Origin: Alistipes onderdonkii
GTDB lineage: Bacteria; Bacteroidota; Bacteroidia; Bacteroidales; Rikenellaceae
Length of the DNA stretch: 64,000 nucleotides
Direction: 5' to 3'
Assembly (NCBI RefSeq): GCF_025145285.1
Contig: NZ_CP102251.1
Span: 3,348,001-3,412,000 of the forward strand
This document shows positions 16,255 to 24,708 of this stretch, in pieces. Position numbers and translations under genes: made by a program. The notes beneath the pieces are model-generated. The model was not told the DNA's origin. It saw only the letters and a program-made list of their open reading frames with translations, and did not search any database. Position 1 is the first letter of the stretch. Every line of letters begins with the position of its first letter.

Positions 16255-17268
16255 CTATAATCCCCGCGATAATATCACGACCCCGAGGACTAAACAACAG
16301 AGTCCGGCTGCCATCGGCCATTGGGCGTGCCGCGTCGTTGCGCGCCATTCGCCCGAGCAGATTCCTGCGGCATTCCCCGCAATGATCGCTACGGACTGCA
16401 TGACCGCCCAGCCCACGGAGGCACCGGCTTCACCCATCCGGTTGCCGCCCATCCCGTAGAGCATAATGCTCATGTACCATACTATTCCGGCGACGGCGGC
16501 CAGCGTGATGCCAGGTACGCGACGCGATGCATAGTGCTTCCACGTGCGGTTGCGACGGAACAGCCGGATGCATTCGGCGGCGTTGATCAGGAATCCGGCG
16601 GTCAGGGCGACGCTCCAGACAGCATTGCCCGCATAAACCGGGTCGGCCCCCAGGGCTACGGCCTGCTGTTGCAGCGGGGCCCCGTAAACGAATGCGAAAT
16701 TTATCATCGGGCCGAATATACCGGCCAGCAGGCAGATGACCAATCCTTTGCGAAACCGGGAGCGGGACTGCGCACCCGTCTGGCGGGAGCCTTCCGACTG
16801 CTCCTTCCGGCTTCCTGCCAGCGCGAAGAGTATGATGCCGGCCAGGATAACCGCCACTCCCGCAAGTATTCTCAGCCCGGCGGGAGTAGCCAGTTCCGAC
16901 GGATCGCGCAGTACGATCGGCATGAGCGTGCCGATGGAGTTGATGAGCCCCTGCATGATCGGCAGGCTGAGCGAGATGCCCAGATAATCTATCCCCTTGC
17001 CGAACAGGATCGCTCCGACACCCCAGGTGAGGCCGAAGAGCGCCACCAACGATGTGCTGTGCGGGTCTGCGCCGTAGAGTGTTCCCAACCGGGGTACGGT
17101 CAGCCATGCCATGAGCCACGGCATGACCAGCAGCGCGGCAAAACTCCATATGAACCAGTTGTTCTCCCAGGCCCAGCCCCGGTTGAATTTGAACGGGACG
17201 GAGAAAACGCCCGAGCAACTGCCGGCCAGCAGGATCAGTAACAATCCGGATAAGACGTTCGTTTCCAT
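16255..17268 (-). CDS. RhaT-like (L-rhamnose/proton symporter family) sugar transporter
   Basis: 337 residues with about ten transmembrane segments and the RhaT-type start VLSGLLLILLAGSCSGVFSVPFKFNRGWAWENNWFIWSFAALLVMPW. Also visible are LTWGVGAILFGKGIDYLGISLSLPIMQGLINSIGTLMPI and the C-terminal IVWYMSIMLYGMG...GWAVMQSVAIIAGNAAGICSGEW. The family imports L-rhamnose by proton symport. No rhamnose isomerase or kinase genes are nearby, so the cargo may be another deoxy- or mono-saccharide, or a product tied to the glycyl radical enzyme of the same operon. It starts 4 bp after the cupin gene stop. Confidence 0.85.
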   Translation of the reverse strand: METNVLSGLLLILLAGSCSGVFSVPFKFNRGWAWENNWFIWSFAALLVMPWLMAWLTVPRLGTLYGADPHSTSLVALFGLTWGVGAILFGKGIDYLGISLSLPIMQGLINSIGTLMPIVLRDPSELATPAGLRILAGVAVILAGIILFALAGSRKEQSEGSRQTGAQSRSRFRKGLVICLLAGIFGPMINFAFVYGAPLQQQAVALGADPVYAGNAVWSVALTAGFLINAAECIRLFRRNRTWKHYASRRVPGITLAAVAGIVWYMSIMLYGMGGNRMGEAGASVGWAVMQSVAIIAGNAAGICSGEWRATTRHAQWPMAAGLCCLVLGVVILSRGL

Positions 17269-17272
17269 GATA

Positions 17273-17713
17273 TCAATGTTTTGAGGCGTTTCTGCAATCC
17301 CTCACCCGGCGGCACAGTTCTTCCCGTTCCTGTGCGGAAAGCCCGCGGAATTCGAAGTCGCCCCTGTGAGTGTCGGCATTCTCGACGATCAGCACGCGGC
17401 TGCCTTCGCTCATGGCTATTTTGTGCCATACGTTGCGGCGGATGTTGTAGGCTATGCCGGGCTGCATGTCCTGCAGGTCGTACCCTGCGATGCCGCTGTC
17501 GTCCAACGCCGCGGCGATGAGTACCGCATTCCCTTCGAGCAATACGAACAACTCGTCGGTCTGGTGGTGTACGTCCAGCTTGTCGATCTGTTCGAGCGAC
17601 TCCGCCGGGGCATAATTGAGAACGGCCGTTTGCCACACCGGCCCGATGAGGAAAGGGTGGTAGCCCGCTTCACGCGGGGCATAACAATCGATAATTTTCA
17701 TGTTCAGGTTCAT
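17273..17713 (-). CDS. Small cupin-domain protein
   Basis: About 142-146 residues forming a single cupin barrel. The first conserved motif is DVHHQTDELFVLLEGNAVLI, with His-His and Glu as likely metal ligands. The second includes YNIRRNVWHKIAMSEGSRVLIVEN. A second in-frame ATG lies at 17701. Small cupins of this sort act as isomerases, epimerases or lyases on sugar acids or sugars. Tight coupling to a RhaT-like transporter and a glycyl radical enzyme suggests a step on the same small substrate. The reaction cannot be named from sequence. Confidence 0.72.
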   Translation of the reverse strand: MNLNMKIIDCYAPREAGYHPFLIGPVWQTAVLNYAPAESLEQIDKLDVHHQTDELFVLLEGNAVLIAAALDDSGIAGYDLQDMQPGIAYNIRRNVWHKIAMSEGSRVLIVENADTHRGDFEFRGLSAQEREELCRRVRDCRNASKH

Positions 17714-17743
17714 TTTAGCAGGTTTGTTCGGGTATGAGTCGTG

Positions 17744-19885
17744 TCAGCTTACGAGAATACGGTCTACGACCAATTGGCGGAATTGGGGCGAGAGCATCGA
17801 GAAATAGGCGGTGAACCCTGTGACGCGGACGACCAGGTCGGGATATTTCGACGGATCCTTGTGCGCGTCGAGCACCTTTTGCTTATCCATGATGTTGACG
17901 TTGATGAGCGTGCCTCCCATTTCGAAGTGGGCTTTGATAATCGAGCCGATCAGTTCCGCATTTTCCTCGTGCGCGAACGAGGGGTCGAGTTCCCATTGCA
18001 TCGGCGCCGTGTTGCCGTAGCGGGGCTGGATGCGTGCGATGACGGTTGCCAGCGAAAGCGAAGCCCCGTCGGCAACGAACCCCGGCGTGGGATTCGCCCC
18101 GTGCGAAATAGGCGTCCCGGCCCGCCGGCCGTCGGGTGTCGCCCCAACGCTTCGGCCGAACCCTATCGTATTGGCCCAGGAGAAGAATCCGGGGATGAAG
18201 CAGCGGCGGAGTTCCGGTTCGGATTCGCGGCGTACCAGGGCCGTGAACTCGTCTTTGATTCGCAGCGCCCAGCGTTCCCCGGCCGATCCTTCCGCTCCGT
18301 AGCGTCCGCTGTTGCGGAGCTGCAGCCGGATCTTTTCACCTTCCGTACCGGCAAAATCGTCGAGCAGGGCTCCGGTAACCTGTTCCCATGTCAGGTGTTT
18401 CTGCCGTTCGACATGCTGTTCGAGCGCCGAAAAGGAATCGGCGACGATTGCCAGCCCGGCGCCGTCGATCGAAAGGTTGTAGTATTCCGCTCCGCCGTCC
18501 GATACATCCACCCCTTTTTCCATCGGGCCGTGGCTCAGCAGGTTGAGGAGCAGTTCGGGTTCGTTGTATTTCTGGTATTTCAGATGATGCCGGATTCCTT
18601 CGGCGGCCGTATGCACGGCCAGGGCGAGGTGGTGTGCGAACTTCTCCCAAAGGCGCTCCGTCGTCGGGGCGGGATCCTTCACCGTGTCGTAATAGGCAAT
18701 TTCGAATACCCGCGCCATATTGACCTTCACAAGGTCGTTCATCGTATATTCCAATCCGGGAAGCGACATCCAGTTGCAGCCCACGGCGATGCGCCTGCGT
18801 GCCAGTTCTGCGCTGTATCCGTTCCGCATGAAGTTTTCCACGAGGGCCTTGTCCCCGGAAAATCGCGGCCATCCGTTTTTGTTTTTCACCAGGTATTCCA
18901 CCGATTTTCGGAACAGCTGCGGATCGAGCCCGTCGTGGACGCGTACGGTGAGGTTGAGCGAGGTATTGATCTTGTCCGCCGCTTCGAGGACGAGGAACGA
19001 GATGTGCGAGGTCTGGTCGCGGCCCGATGCATCGGGCCCTCCCAGCTGCCAGTATATCGGGTCGTTGATGAGCAGGCAGGCCAGGTAATATACGGCCGTT
19101 TCATCGTCGAGGATCCCGTTTGCCTTGTCCTGTTCGTAGAAAGGGCGCAGCAGCGAGTCGATCTGTCCCCCGGCGCCGTCGCGGTTGTAGGTGCGGGACG
19201 CCAGATGGAACCAGATGATCCATTGGCAGGCTTCGCGCAGGGTCGCCGGGGCGTCGGAGATGATTCGTTCGTTCATGTCTGCGAGTTCGGTCAACAGCGC
19301 CTTTTTTTCGGGGTCGCCGCATGTTGCGGCCAGACGACGCGCCTCGTCCACATGGCGTTGGATCCAGCCCTGCACGGCCCGGATCACCCGCAGGTGCAGT
19401 GCATAGAAATGTTGTTGCTCCGGGGTCGTGTTGACCTTTTTCCAATGTTCGATGCGTTCGACCAGCCCGCCCCATCCAAGCCGTACTCCCATTTCATAAT
19501 CGGGGGCGAAGTGTGCGTCGTCGCCGATGCCGCAGATGATGTCGTATCGGGAAATGTTCTCTTTCAGATGGTCGTACGGATAATCCGGATTCCATTTGTT
19601 GGGTCGCATCTTGGACATGAAATACATCCACCGCCCTGCGAATGCATCGTCGGGGTCGATATATACGGGGTGTACGGACATCAGGTCGCAAAAGTTGTCC
19701 GCCCATGCGTCGTACCCGTAAAACGATCCGTCGGGGTTGTTCGGCAGGATATGCCACACCCCCGGGGGCGGTACGATACGCCCGTAATCATCCTCGTCGA
19801 GGGCGCCTTCGACACGTATTTTTTCCTGCGTTTGCGCCAGCTTGCGCAGCCGCAGCCGGGCGATCCTTTCGTTGTAATCTTTCAT
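17744..19885 (-). CDS. Glycyl radical enzyme of the pyruvate formate-lyase/dehydratase superfamily
   Basis: 713 residues. The C-terminal radical motif is RVTGFTAYF with the radical Gly690, followed by the usual tail LSPQFRQLVVDRI. The active-site loop is RRIAVGCNWMSLPG with catalytic Cys370. Dehydratase-type members normally have Cys-x-Glu here and PFL has Cys-Cys. This protein has Cys-Asn-Trp, so neither the base Glu nor a second Cys is present. The N-terminal part resembles the PFL domain (DAPATLREACQWIIWFHLASRTYN, about 211-234). It is anaerobic and cytosolic. The activase gene lies 12 bp upstream. The substrate is unknown; co-transcription with a mannan-type utilisation locus and a RhaT-like transporter suggests a sugar-derived compound. 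Confidence 0.9.
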   Translation of the reverse strand: MKDYNERIARLRLRKLAQTQEKIRVEGALDEDDYGRIVPPPGVWHILPNNPDGSFYGYDAWADNFCDLMSVHPVYIDPDDAFAGRWMYFMSKMRPNKWNPDYPYDHLKENISRYDIICGIGDDAHFAPDYEMGVRLGWGGLVERIEHWKKVNTTPEQQHFYALHLRVIRAVQGWIQRHVDEARRLAATCGDPEKKALLTELADMNERIISDAPATLREACQWIIWFHLASRTYNRDGAGGQIDSLLRPFYEQDKANGILDDETAVYYLACLLINDPIYWQLGGPDASGRDQTSHISFLVLEAADKINTSLNLTVRVHDGLDPQLFRKSVEYLVKNKNGWPRFSGDKALVENFMRNGYSAELARRRIAVGCNWMSLPGLEYTMNDLVKVNMARVFEIAYYDTVKDPAPTTERLWEKFAHHLALAVHTAAEGIRHHLKYQKYNEPELLLNLLSHGPMEKGVDVSDGGAEYYNLSIDGAGLAIVADSFSALEQHVERQKHLTWEQVTGALLDDFAGTEGEKIRLQLRNSGRYGAEGSAGERWALRIKDEFTALVRRESEPELRRCFIPGFFSWANTIGFGRSVGATPDGRRAGTPISHGANPTPGFVADGASLSLATVIARIQPRYGNTAPMQWELDPSFAHEENAELIGSIIKAHFEMGGTLINVNIMDKQKVLDAHKDPSKYPDLVVRVTGFTAYFSMLSPQFRQLVVDRILVS

Positions 19886-19897
19886 ATAATCGGTATT

Positions 19898-20791
19898 TTA
19901 CAGTTTGCTTTTTATTCCGTAACGCCGGGGTATTTTTTTTAATTCCTCCAGTATGCTGCCGTCGAGGGCCCCGGTGCCCGCCATGGGGTTCGTCATTCCG
20001 AGGTCATCGAACTTGCCGAATCCGAGGGGGTGGAAGCCCAGCAGTTCGTAAGCGACGTTCCCGCCCAAACCGGATATGATGCGGCACAATGCGTCGATGG
20101 CTTCCGCCGTGTCGTTAACGCCGGGGACGACCGGGGTGCGTACGATTATCGGCACCCCCTTGTCGGCGAGTTGCCTCAGATTGGAGATTATCCGTCCATT
20201 GCCCTGTCCCGTCCAGCGGCGGTGGAGTTCCGGGTCGGCCAGTTTCAGGTCGCACATCCAGAGTTTCACCAGCGGGAGAAACGTTTCGACGACATCCCAG
20301 TTTTCCGTAAGGTTCGACTCGACGGCCGTATGGATTCCCTGCGCGAGGCAGCCGCCGAGTACTTCGCGTGCAAAACCGGCTTGCAGCAACGGCTCCCCGC
20401 CCGACAGCGTGACGCCTCCGCCCGAAGTCCGGAAGAAGATTTTGTCCGCCGATAATTCGCGGACTACCTCGTCTGCGCTCACTTCGCGTCCTATCCAGGA
20501 CATGGCACCCGTCGGGCACACCTCGGTGCATTTGCCGCAGCGGTTGCAGCCGGCACGGTCGATGACAAGCCGTTCCCCGGCCCGGAGGGCTTTTTGGTCG
20601 CAGGCCGCAATACAGGTTCCGCAGCGGATGCATTTACTTGCGATATACTGCAACTGACGGTGTTTGCTCCATGTTTCCGGATTGTGGCACCATGCGCACC
20701 TCAGGTCGCAGCCCTTGAGAAAGAGCGTCGAGCGGATGCCGGGGCCGTCGTGGATCGACATGCGTTGTATGGTCGTGATGATTCCTTTCAT
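19898..20791 (-). CDS. Glycyl radical enzyme activating enzyme (radical SAM)
   Basis: 297 residues. The radical SAM cluster motif CDLRCAWC (CX3CX2C) follows SIHDGPGIRSTLFLKG. A ferredoxin-like insert carries two further 4Fe-4S motifs, CIRCGTCIAAC and CNRCGKCTEVCPTGA. The SAM-binding motif is TLSGGEPLLQ. This architecture is typical of activases for dehydratase-type glycyl radical enzymes. It installs the radical on Gly690 of the downstream partner and is the first gene of the 14-kb operon. Confidence 0.95.
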   Translation of the reverse strand: MKGIITTIQRMSIHDGPGIRSTLFLKGCDLRCAWCHNPETWSKHRQLQYIASKCIRCGTCIAACDQKALRAGERLVIDRAGCNRCGKCTEVCPTGAMSWIGREVSADEVVRELSADKIFFRTSGGGVTLSGGEPLLQAGFAREVLGGCLAQGIHTAVESNLTENWDVVETFLPLVKLWMCDLKLADPELHRRWTGQGNGRIISNLRQLADKGVPIIVRTPVVPGVNDTAEAIDALCRIISGLGGNVAYELLGFHPLGFGKFDDLGMTNPMAGTGALDGSILEELKKIPRRYGIKSKL

Positions 20792-20814
20792 TTCCGGGAC
20801 TTATTTTACTATTG

Positions 20815-20822
20815 CAAATATA
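20815..20822 (-). promoter_or_regulatory. -7 element of the GRE/PUL operon
   Basis: Read on the minus strand, TATATTTG lies 23 bp before the activase ATG. No -33 TTTG is present at 19-21 nt spacing, which would suit an activator-dependent promoter controlled by the divergent AraC regulator. The activator part is inference. Confidence 0.5.
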
Positions 20823-21139
20823 TCGGATGAAAATACATGTAGCACCGACAAAGTTTCCTGCATTTCGAAGCTTTTTTACGTTATTCCGATATTTCGCTGT
20901 TTCTCGTCCGGAGGGTTCCTGCTTGCCAGTGTGTTTATTCCCAGCCTTCCTGCGTGGCGACCCCGAAGGCGGAGGAATATTTTTTTCGCTGCCGGATTTG
21001 CGCGGGGGCCTATATTACCTTAGTATATAGCAGGGTTCGCCCGAATTGCGGTGAACCGGGGTTTTTCGGCGTGCGGGAATGGGCGGGCAGGGTTGCTAAT
21101 ATCGTTTCGAAATGCTATTTTTGCCCAAAATGCCATCCA
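20823..21139. other. Regulatory region between the divergent operon and the AraC gene
   Basis: About 320 bp with no supported gene. It holds the operon -7 element at its left margin and the AraC gene promoter at its right margin (GTTG at 21092-21095, 20 nt, TATTTTTG at 21116-21123). AraC-type binding sites would be expected here, but I see no clear direct repeat. Confidence 0.5.
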
Positions 21140-21979
21140 ATGAAGCGGGATTCCCAATTTAAATTATCCTATTTCCTGAGCGCCAATGAAGTTTTTCATA
21201 TTGCCCGGGTAAATATTACGTCGAGCCAGGATTTATCGCTGCATACGCATGATTATGCCGAGATCCTGTGGATCGAAAAAGGCACCGGGTACCATCATGT
21301 CAACGGGAGGCAGGTCAGGCTTTCGGCCGGCGACATGGTGATGATCCGCCCGCGGGACTGCCATACTTTTTCGGCGACGGGGCGCGGGATCACCCTGGTC
21401 AACATCGCATTCCCGACCGAAACGATTGATTTTCTGCGCAGCCGCTATTTCGGGGACAGCAACCTCTATTTCTGGTGCTCCACGCTGCTGCCTTTCCATA
21501 TCAAACTTTCGCAGGATATCGTCAAAAGACTCTCTTCGCGAGCCGAAGAGGCGATGAAATACCGGCGCTCCCGGCTGCAGCTGGATAGTTTGCTGCTCTT
21601 TATTTTCCGGACTATTACGGCCAATCAGGAGGTCGAGGATAATTCCGAGATCCCCTTGTGGCTCTTCAATGCCATTCAGAAATACAACAGCCCCGAGCAT
21701 TTTGCCCGGGGCGTGGCGGGCTTTGTCGATTTGTGCGATCGGAATATCGACCATGTGAACCGAATCGTGCGCATCCATTTCTACAAGACGCTCACCGAAC
21801 TGGTCAATGAATTCCGTATGCGCTATGCCATCACGCAGCTGGCCATCACCAACATGCCGATCAAACAAATTTGCAGCAACTGCGGATTCCGCAACCTGGG
21901 CCATTTTTACAAGACATTCCGGGCCGTTTACCATCAAACTCCGCGTGAATACCGTAAACTTAACCAGATGATCGTATAG
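21140..21979 (+). CDS. AraC-family transcriptional regulator with cupin sensor domain
   Basis: 279 residues from the ATG at 21140. The N-terminal cupin has LHTHDYAEILWIEKGTGYHHVNGRQVRLSAGDMVMIRPRDCHTF. The C-terminal AraC domain carries two helix-turn-helix motifs, the second being MPIKQICSNCGFRNLGHFYKTFRAVYHQTPREYRK. An in-frame extension to 20954 exists, but the promoter at 21092-21123 lies inside it, so the shorter start is preferred. It is divergent from the GRE/PUL operon and is its likely activator, responding to a small sugar or sugar-derived ligand. Confidence 0.9.
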   Translation: MKRDSQFKLSYFLSANEVFHIARVNITSSQDLSLHTHDYAEILWIEKGTGYHHVNGRQVRLSAGDMVMIRPRDCHTFSATGRGITLVNIAFPTETIDFLRSRYFGDSNLYFWCSTLLPFHIKLSQDIVKRLSSRAEEAMKYRRSRLQLDSLLLFIFRTITANQEVEDNSEIPLWLFNAIQKYNSPEHFARGVAGFVDLCDRNIDHVNRIVRIHFYKTLTELVNEFRMRYAITQLAITNMPIKQICSNCGFRNLGHFYKTFRAVYHQTPREYRKLNQMIV

Positions 21980-22494
21980 CCCTCATCCGTTCCGGCTCCC
22001 TCCTCCACGGAACCCTCCAGCCTCCAGCCCGACAGCCCTCTGACAGCCCTCCGACTGCCCTTCCGGTCTGTCAGCCTTTCCCTTCCCGACACTCCCGCCC
22101 CTTCCGACCGCCGATCCGCCCGGTTTTATTTCTCCGCGGTCGCCGATCCCGTCCGCCTTGCCTTGTCCTGACGGGTTGCTTTATATATTCTTATGTCGCA
22201 TAAAATCAGTTAGTTGTATTTTGTTATCCAAAAAATATTACTTTGAAGGGTTCATTTATTAACTTTTTTTGCTCAAAAAACATTGTCATAATAAATATTA
22301 TTACTACATTCGTGTGGAAATAATGTTGCATTTATATTTTTAAAATGGATTGTTATATTATATAAGTGTGATGCTTGTGGTCTGACATTCCTATTGTAAA
22401 ATTAATTACTTGTATCGAGATTTTCCCCGAATAAATTTCTTAAAGTACCCGAAGGAGAACTAACCCATAATTATTCAATCTAAAATACCTGATT
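21980..22494. other. Intergenic region with pyrimidine-rich and AT-rich halves
   Basis: The first 130 bp are strongly C/T-rich on the plus strand, and the part from 22180 to 22440 is AT-rich. A possible promoter for the downstream lipoprotein is ATTG at 22282-22285, a 19-nt spacer and TACATTCG at 22305-22312 (one mismatch to TAnnTTTG). It would give a leader of about 175 nt. No gene or known riboswitch was recognised. Confidence 0.4.
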
Positions 22495-23949
22495 ATGAAA
22501 AAACTTTTTACCCCCCCCCTGTTGACTGCGCTGTTGTGCTGCATGGGTGCGTTTTTTATTGCATCGTGTTCGGACGACGATAAAAAATGGCCCTCGGAAG
22601 TTTCCCAGCCTTTCGTTTCCGTGACGGCTGCCGACGGCGACTCGACGATTTCCGCTGTTATTTCGGATGCCGACAAGACCATTACCTTCGGGGAGTTCCA
22701 GAACATGACCGACCTTTCCAAAGTGAAGGTTACGTTCGACATGACCTGGGGTGCGATCCTCAAAACGCCGGGCACGGCGACCGCCGAGGTCAACCTCACG
22801 TCTCCTTACAGCGTCGTCGTGAACGTGGGCTACCTCCACGAAGAAACCTACCTGATGTCGGCCAAGCCCAAGGATATCCCCAACCCGATCCTTTCGGCGA
22901 AGGTCGGGGACGAAGAGGCTGTCATCGCCGGCAACACCATCACGATCGCTTATAAGACGGGCATGAATGTCAATGCCATGGTATTCGACATCGAGCTGGT
23001 GCCGGGCGCTTCCCTGAAGTCCCCCGCCGACCGGACGTTCGACCTCGAATTCGCCGACGGGACGCTGGTGGTCACCTACGGCGGGACGGACTACACCTAT
23101 GTCGTCAAACAGACCGGCTATACCGACCCCCTGTTGAGCCAGGGCTGGACGGACGAGACGGGAAGTTTCGGCACGCTGCCCAAATATATCAAGGTCTATA
23201 AGACCACGAAGCTGAACGGCGTCGACAATAATATCGCTTACATCGCCATCATGGGCCCGCAGTCGACGATGGGCGTTGTCGGCAACGGCTCCGATCTTAA
23301 GACGATTCAGGAGCTCGAAAGTTTGGACGGCAGCTGGAACGTATACCTGGTCGGTGTATCTTCTGCCGGTACCGCAGTTCAGACCATCATCCGTGACGGA
23401 CAGTTCGTTCAGGATCCTCATGCCATCAATTCGTTCGCTACGATCGGACAGGATAACAACGGTGCTTACAAGATGGCCTGGTCGCAGAAGTTCGATGGTA
23501 AACTCTATGCATTCCCGTTCAGGGACGGCAGCAGTTTCACGGCTCGGGTTCAGAGTGACGGTACCGTGTGGGATGCAAAGACGGCCGTTTCCGGAATCCC
23601 GATGGTTTTGTGGAACGGGAATGTCCTGACCGAAGCGCAGACGATCTGCAACGACGGTAGTAACAGCGGTTGGTATGCCAACAATCCCGCGTATGCACGT
23701 GCTGCGGTCGGTGTCACGGCCCAGGGTAAGGTCTTCGCATTCTGCGGCCAGCAGGTCGAGGGCAGCGTCGGCGTTTCGATGCTCGACCTGGCCAAGGTCA
23801 TGAAGGAGCTGGGCTGCGTCTCCGCCATGTCGTTCGAAGGCTCCAGTTCGCCCAACATGCGTGTCAACAAACATGAAACCGTACTCAACTCCAAGGCCGC
23901 CGAGGGCAAGGCCGAGAAGGGCATGCAGTGTGCATTGGTCTTTAAGTAA
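22495..23949 (+). CDS. Lipoprotein with a C-terminal phosphodiester glycosidase (NAGPA-like) domain
   Basis: 484 residues, lipobox IASC. Two immunoglobulin-like/DUF5018-type beta modules occupy about residues 30-210. The C-terminal half resembles NAGPA, the family that uncaps GlcNAc-phosphomannose and related exopolysaccharide enzymes. It has YARAAVGVTAQGKVFAFCGQQ, VGVSMLDLAKVMKELGCVSAMSFEGSSSPNM and a preceding GWYANNP. The usual DGGGS turn reads EGSSS, so activity is uncertain. A C9 run at 22511-22519 lies in codons 6-9 of the signal peptide and is in frame. It is monocistronic and ends at a strong terminator. Confidence 0.75.
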   Translation: MKKLFTPPLLTALLCCMGAFFIASCSDDDKKWPSEVSQPFVSVTAADGDSTISAVISDADKTITFGEFQNMTDLSKVKVTFDMTWGAILKTPGTATAEVNLTSPYSVVVNVGYLHEETYLMSAKPKDIPNPILSAKVGDEEAVIAGNTITIAYKTGMNVNAMVFDIELVPGASLKSPADRTFDLEFADGTLVVTYGGTDYTYVVKQTGYTDPLLSQGWTDETGSFGTLPKYIKVYKTTKLNGVDNNIAYIAIMGPQSTMGVVGNGSDLKTIQELESLDGSWNVYLVGVSSAGTAVQTIIRDGQFVQDPHAINSFATIGQDNNGAYKMAWSQKFDGKLYAFPFRDGSSFTARVQSDGTVWDAKTAVSGIPMVLWNGNVLTEAQTICNDGSNSGWYANNPAYARAAVGVTAQGKVFAFCGQQVEGSVGVSMLDLAKVMKELGCVSAMSFEGSSSPNMRVNKHETVLNSKAAEGKAEKGMQCALVFK

Positions 23950-23992
23950 CGGCGTGCTGCCGTCCGTTGGACGGCGGCATGGTGAATAAACG

Positions 23993-24024
23993 GGCCGGCA
24001 TGTCGGAAGACATGCCGGCCTTTT
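23993..24024. terminator. Terminator between the NAGPA-like gene and the his operon
   Basis: A perfect 12-bp stem GGCCGGCATGTC / GACATGCCGGCC with a GGAA loop is followed by TTTT on the plus strand. It sits between convergent transcription units. Confidence 0.85.
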
Positions 24025-24082
24025 CCATGCGCTGCGCCGTGGGGCTCATGTTCATTCTGCTCCCGGGCGGTGTGCCGTTTTT

Positions 24083-24703
24083 TCAGCTGTGGCGACGCGC
24101 CAGCTCCGCTTCGAGGTCGGCGATCGAGCATCCGGTGGCTTCGAGCAGCACCAGCAGGTGGTATATCAGGTCGGAGGCTTCGTAGACCATCGCCTCACGG
24201 TTGCCCGCCACGGCTTCGATCACGGTTTCCACGGCCTCTTCACCCACTTTCTGTGCGATCTTGTTCACGCCGCGGTCGAAGAGTTTGCTCGTGTAGGAGC
24301 CCTCGGGCATCTCGGCATGGCGCCTTTGGATGACGCCCTGGAGGTAGCGGATGAAACCTTCCGTCCCGGCGGCGGCCCCGTCGAAACAGCTCGCCGCCCC
24401 CGTGTGGCAGGTCGGGCCGTGGGGGATGGCGCGTATGAGGAGCGTGTCGTTGTCGCAGTCGGCGGTGACCGATACGATGTCGAGGTAGTTGCCGCTCGTT
24501 TCGCCTTTTGTCCAGAGGCGGCGGCGCGTGCGGCTGTAAAAGGTGACGCGGCCTTCGGCAAGGCTCTTTTCGTAAGCCTCCCGGTTCATGTAGCCGAGCA
24601 TCAGCACCCGCAGGGTGCGCGCGTCCTGTATGATGGCGGGGATCAGTCCGTCGGCCTGCTTCGCGGCGTCGAGCGCCTCGAAGGGTTTTGCTGTGATTTC
24701 CAT
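24083..24703 (-). CDS. hisIE: Bifunctional phosphoribosyl-AMP cyclohydrolase / phosphoribosyl-ATP pyrophosphatase
   Basis: 206 residues, catalysing steps 2 and 3 of histidine synthesis. The HisI half (about 1-110) has LIPAIIQDARTLRVLMLGYMN, the FYSRTRRRLWTKGETSGN core and the zinc-site Cys residues (ADCDNDTLLI, GPTCHTG). The HisE half (about 115-206) has SYTSKLFDRGVNKIAQKVGEEAVETVIEA and YEASDLIYHLLVLL. The ATG at 24703 gives a 5-bp gap to hisF. It is the last gene of the operon. Confidence 0.97.
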   Translation of the reverse strand: MEITAKPFEALDAAKQADGLIPAIIQDARTLRVLMLGYMNREAYEKSLAEGRVTFYSRTRRRLWTKGETSGNYLDIVSVTADCDNDTLLIRAIPHGPTCHTGAASCFDGAAAGTEGFIRYLQGVIQRRHAEMPEGSYTSKLFDRGVNKIAQKVGEEAVETVIEAVAGNREAMVYEASDLIYHLLVLLEATGCSIADLEAELARRHS

Positions 24704-24708
24704 GGTGT

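Noticed and set aside
17741..19942. Plus-strand open frame of 733 codons
   Set aside because: It is antisense to the glycyl radical enzyme; it has no domain and no start context.
22480..23874. Minus-strand open frame of 464 codons
   Set aside because: It is antisense to the NAGPA-like lipoprotein, which has a signal peptide and conserved motifs.
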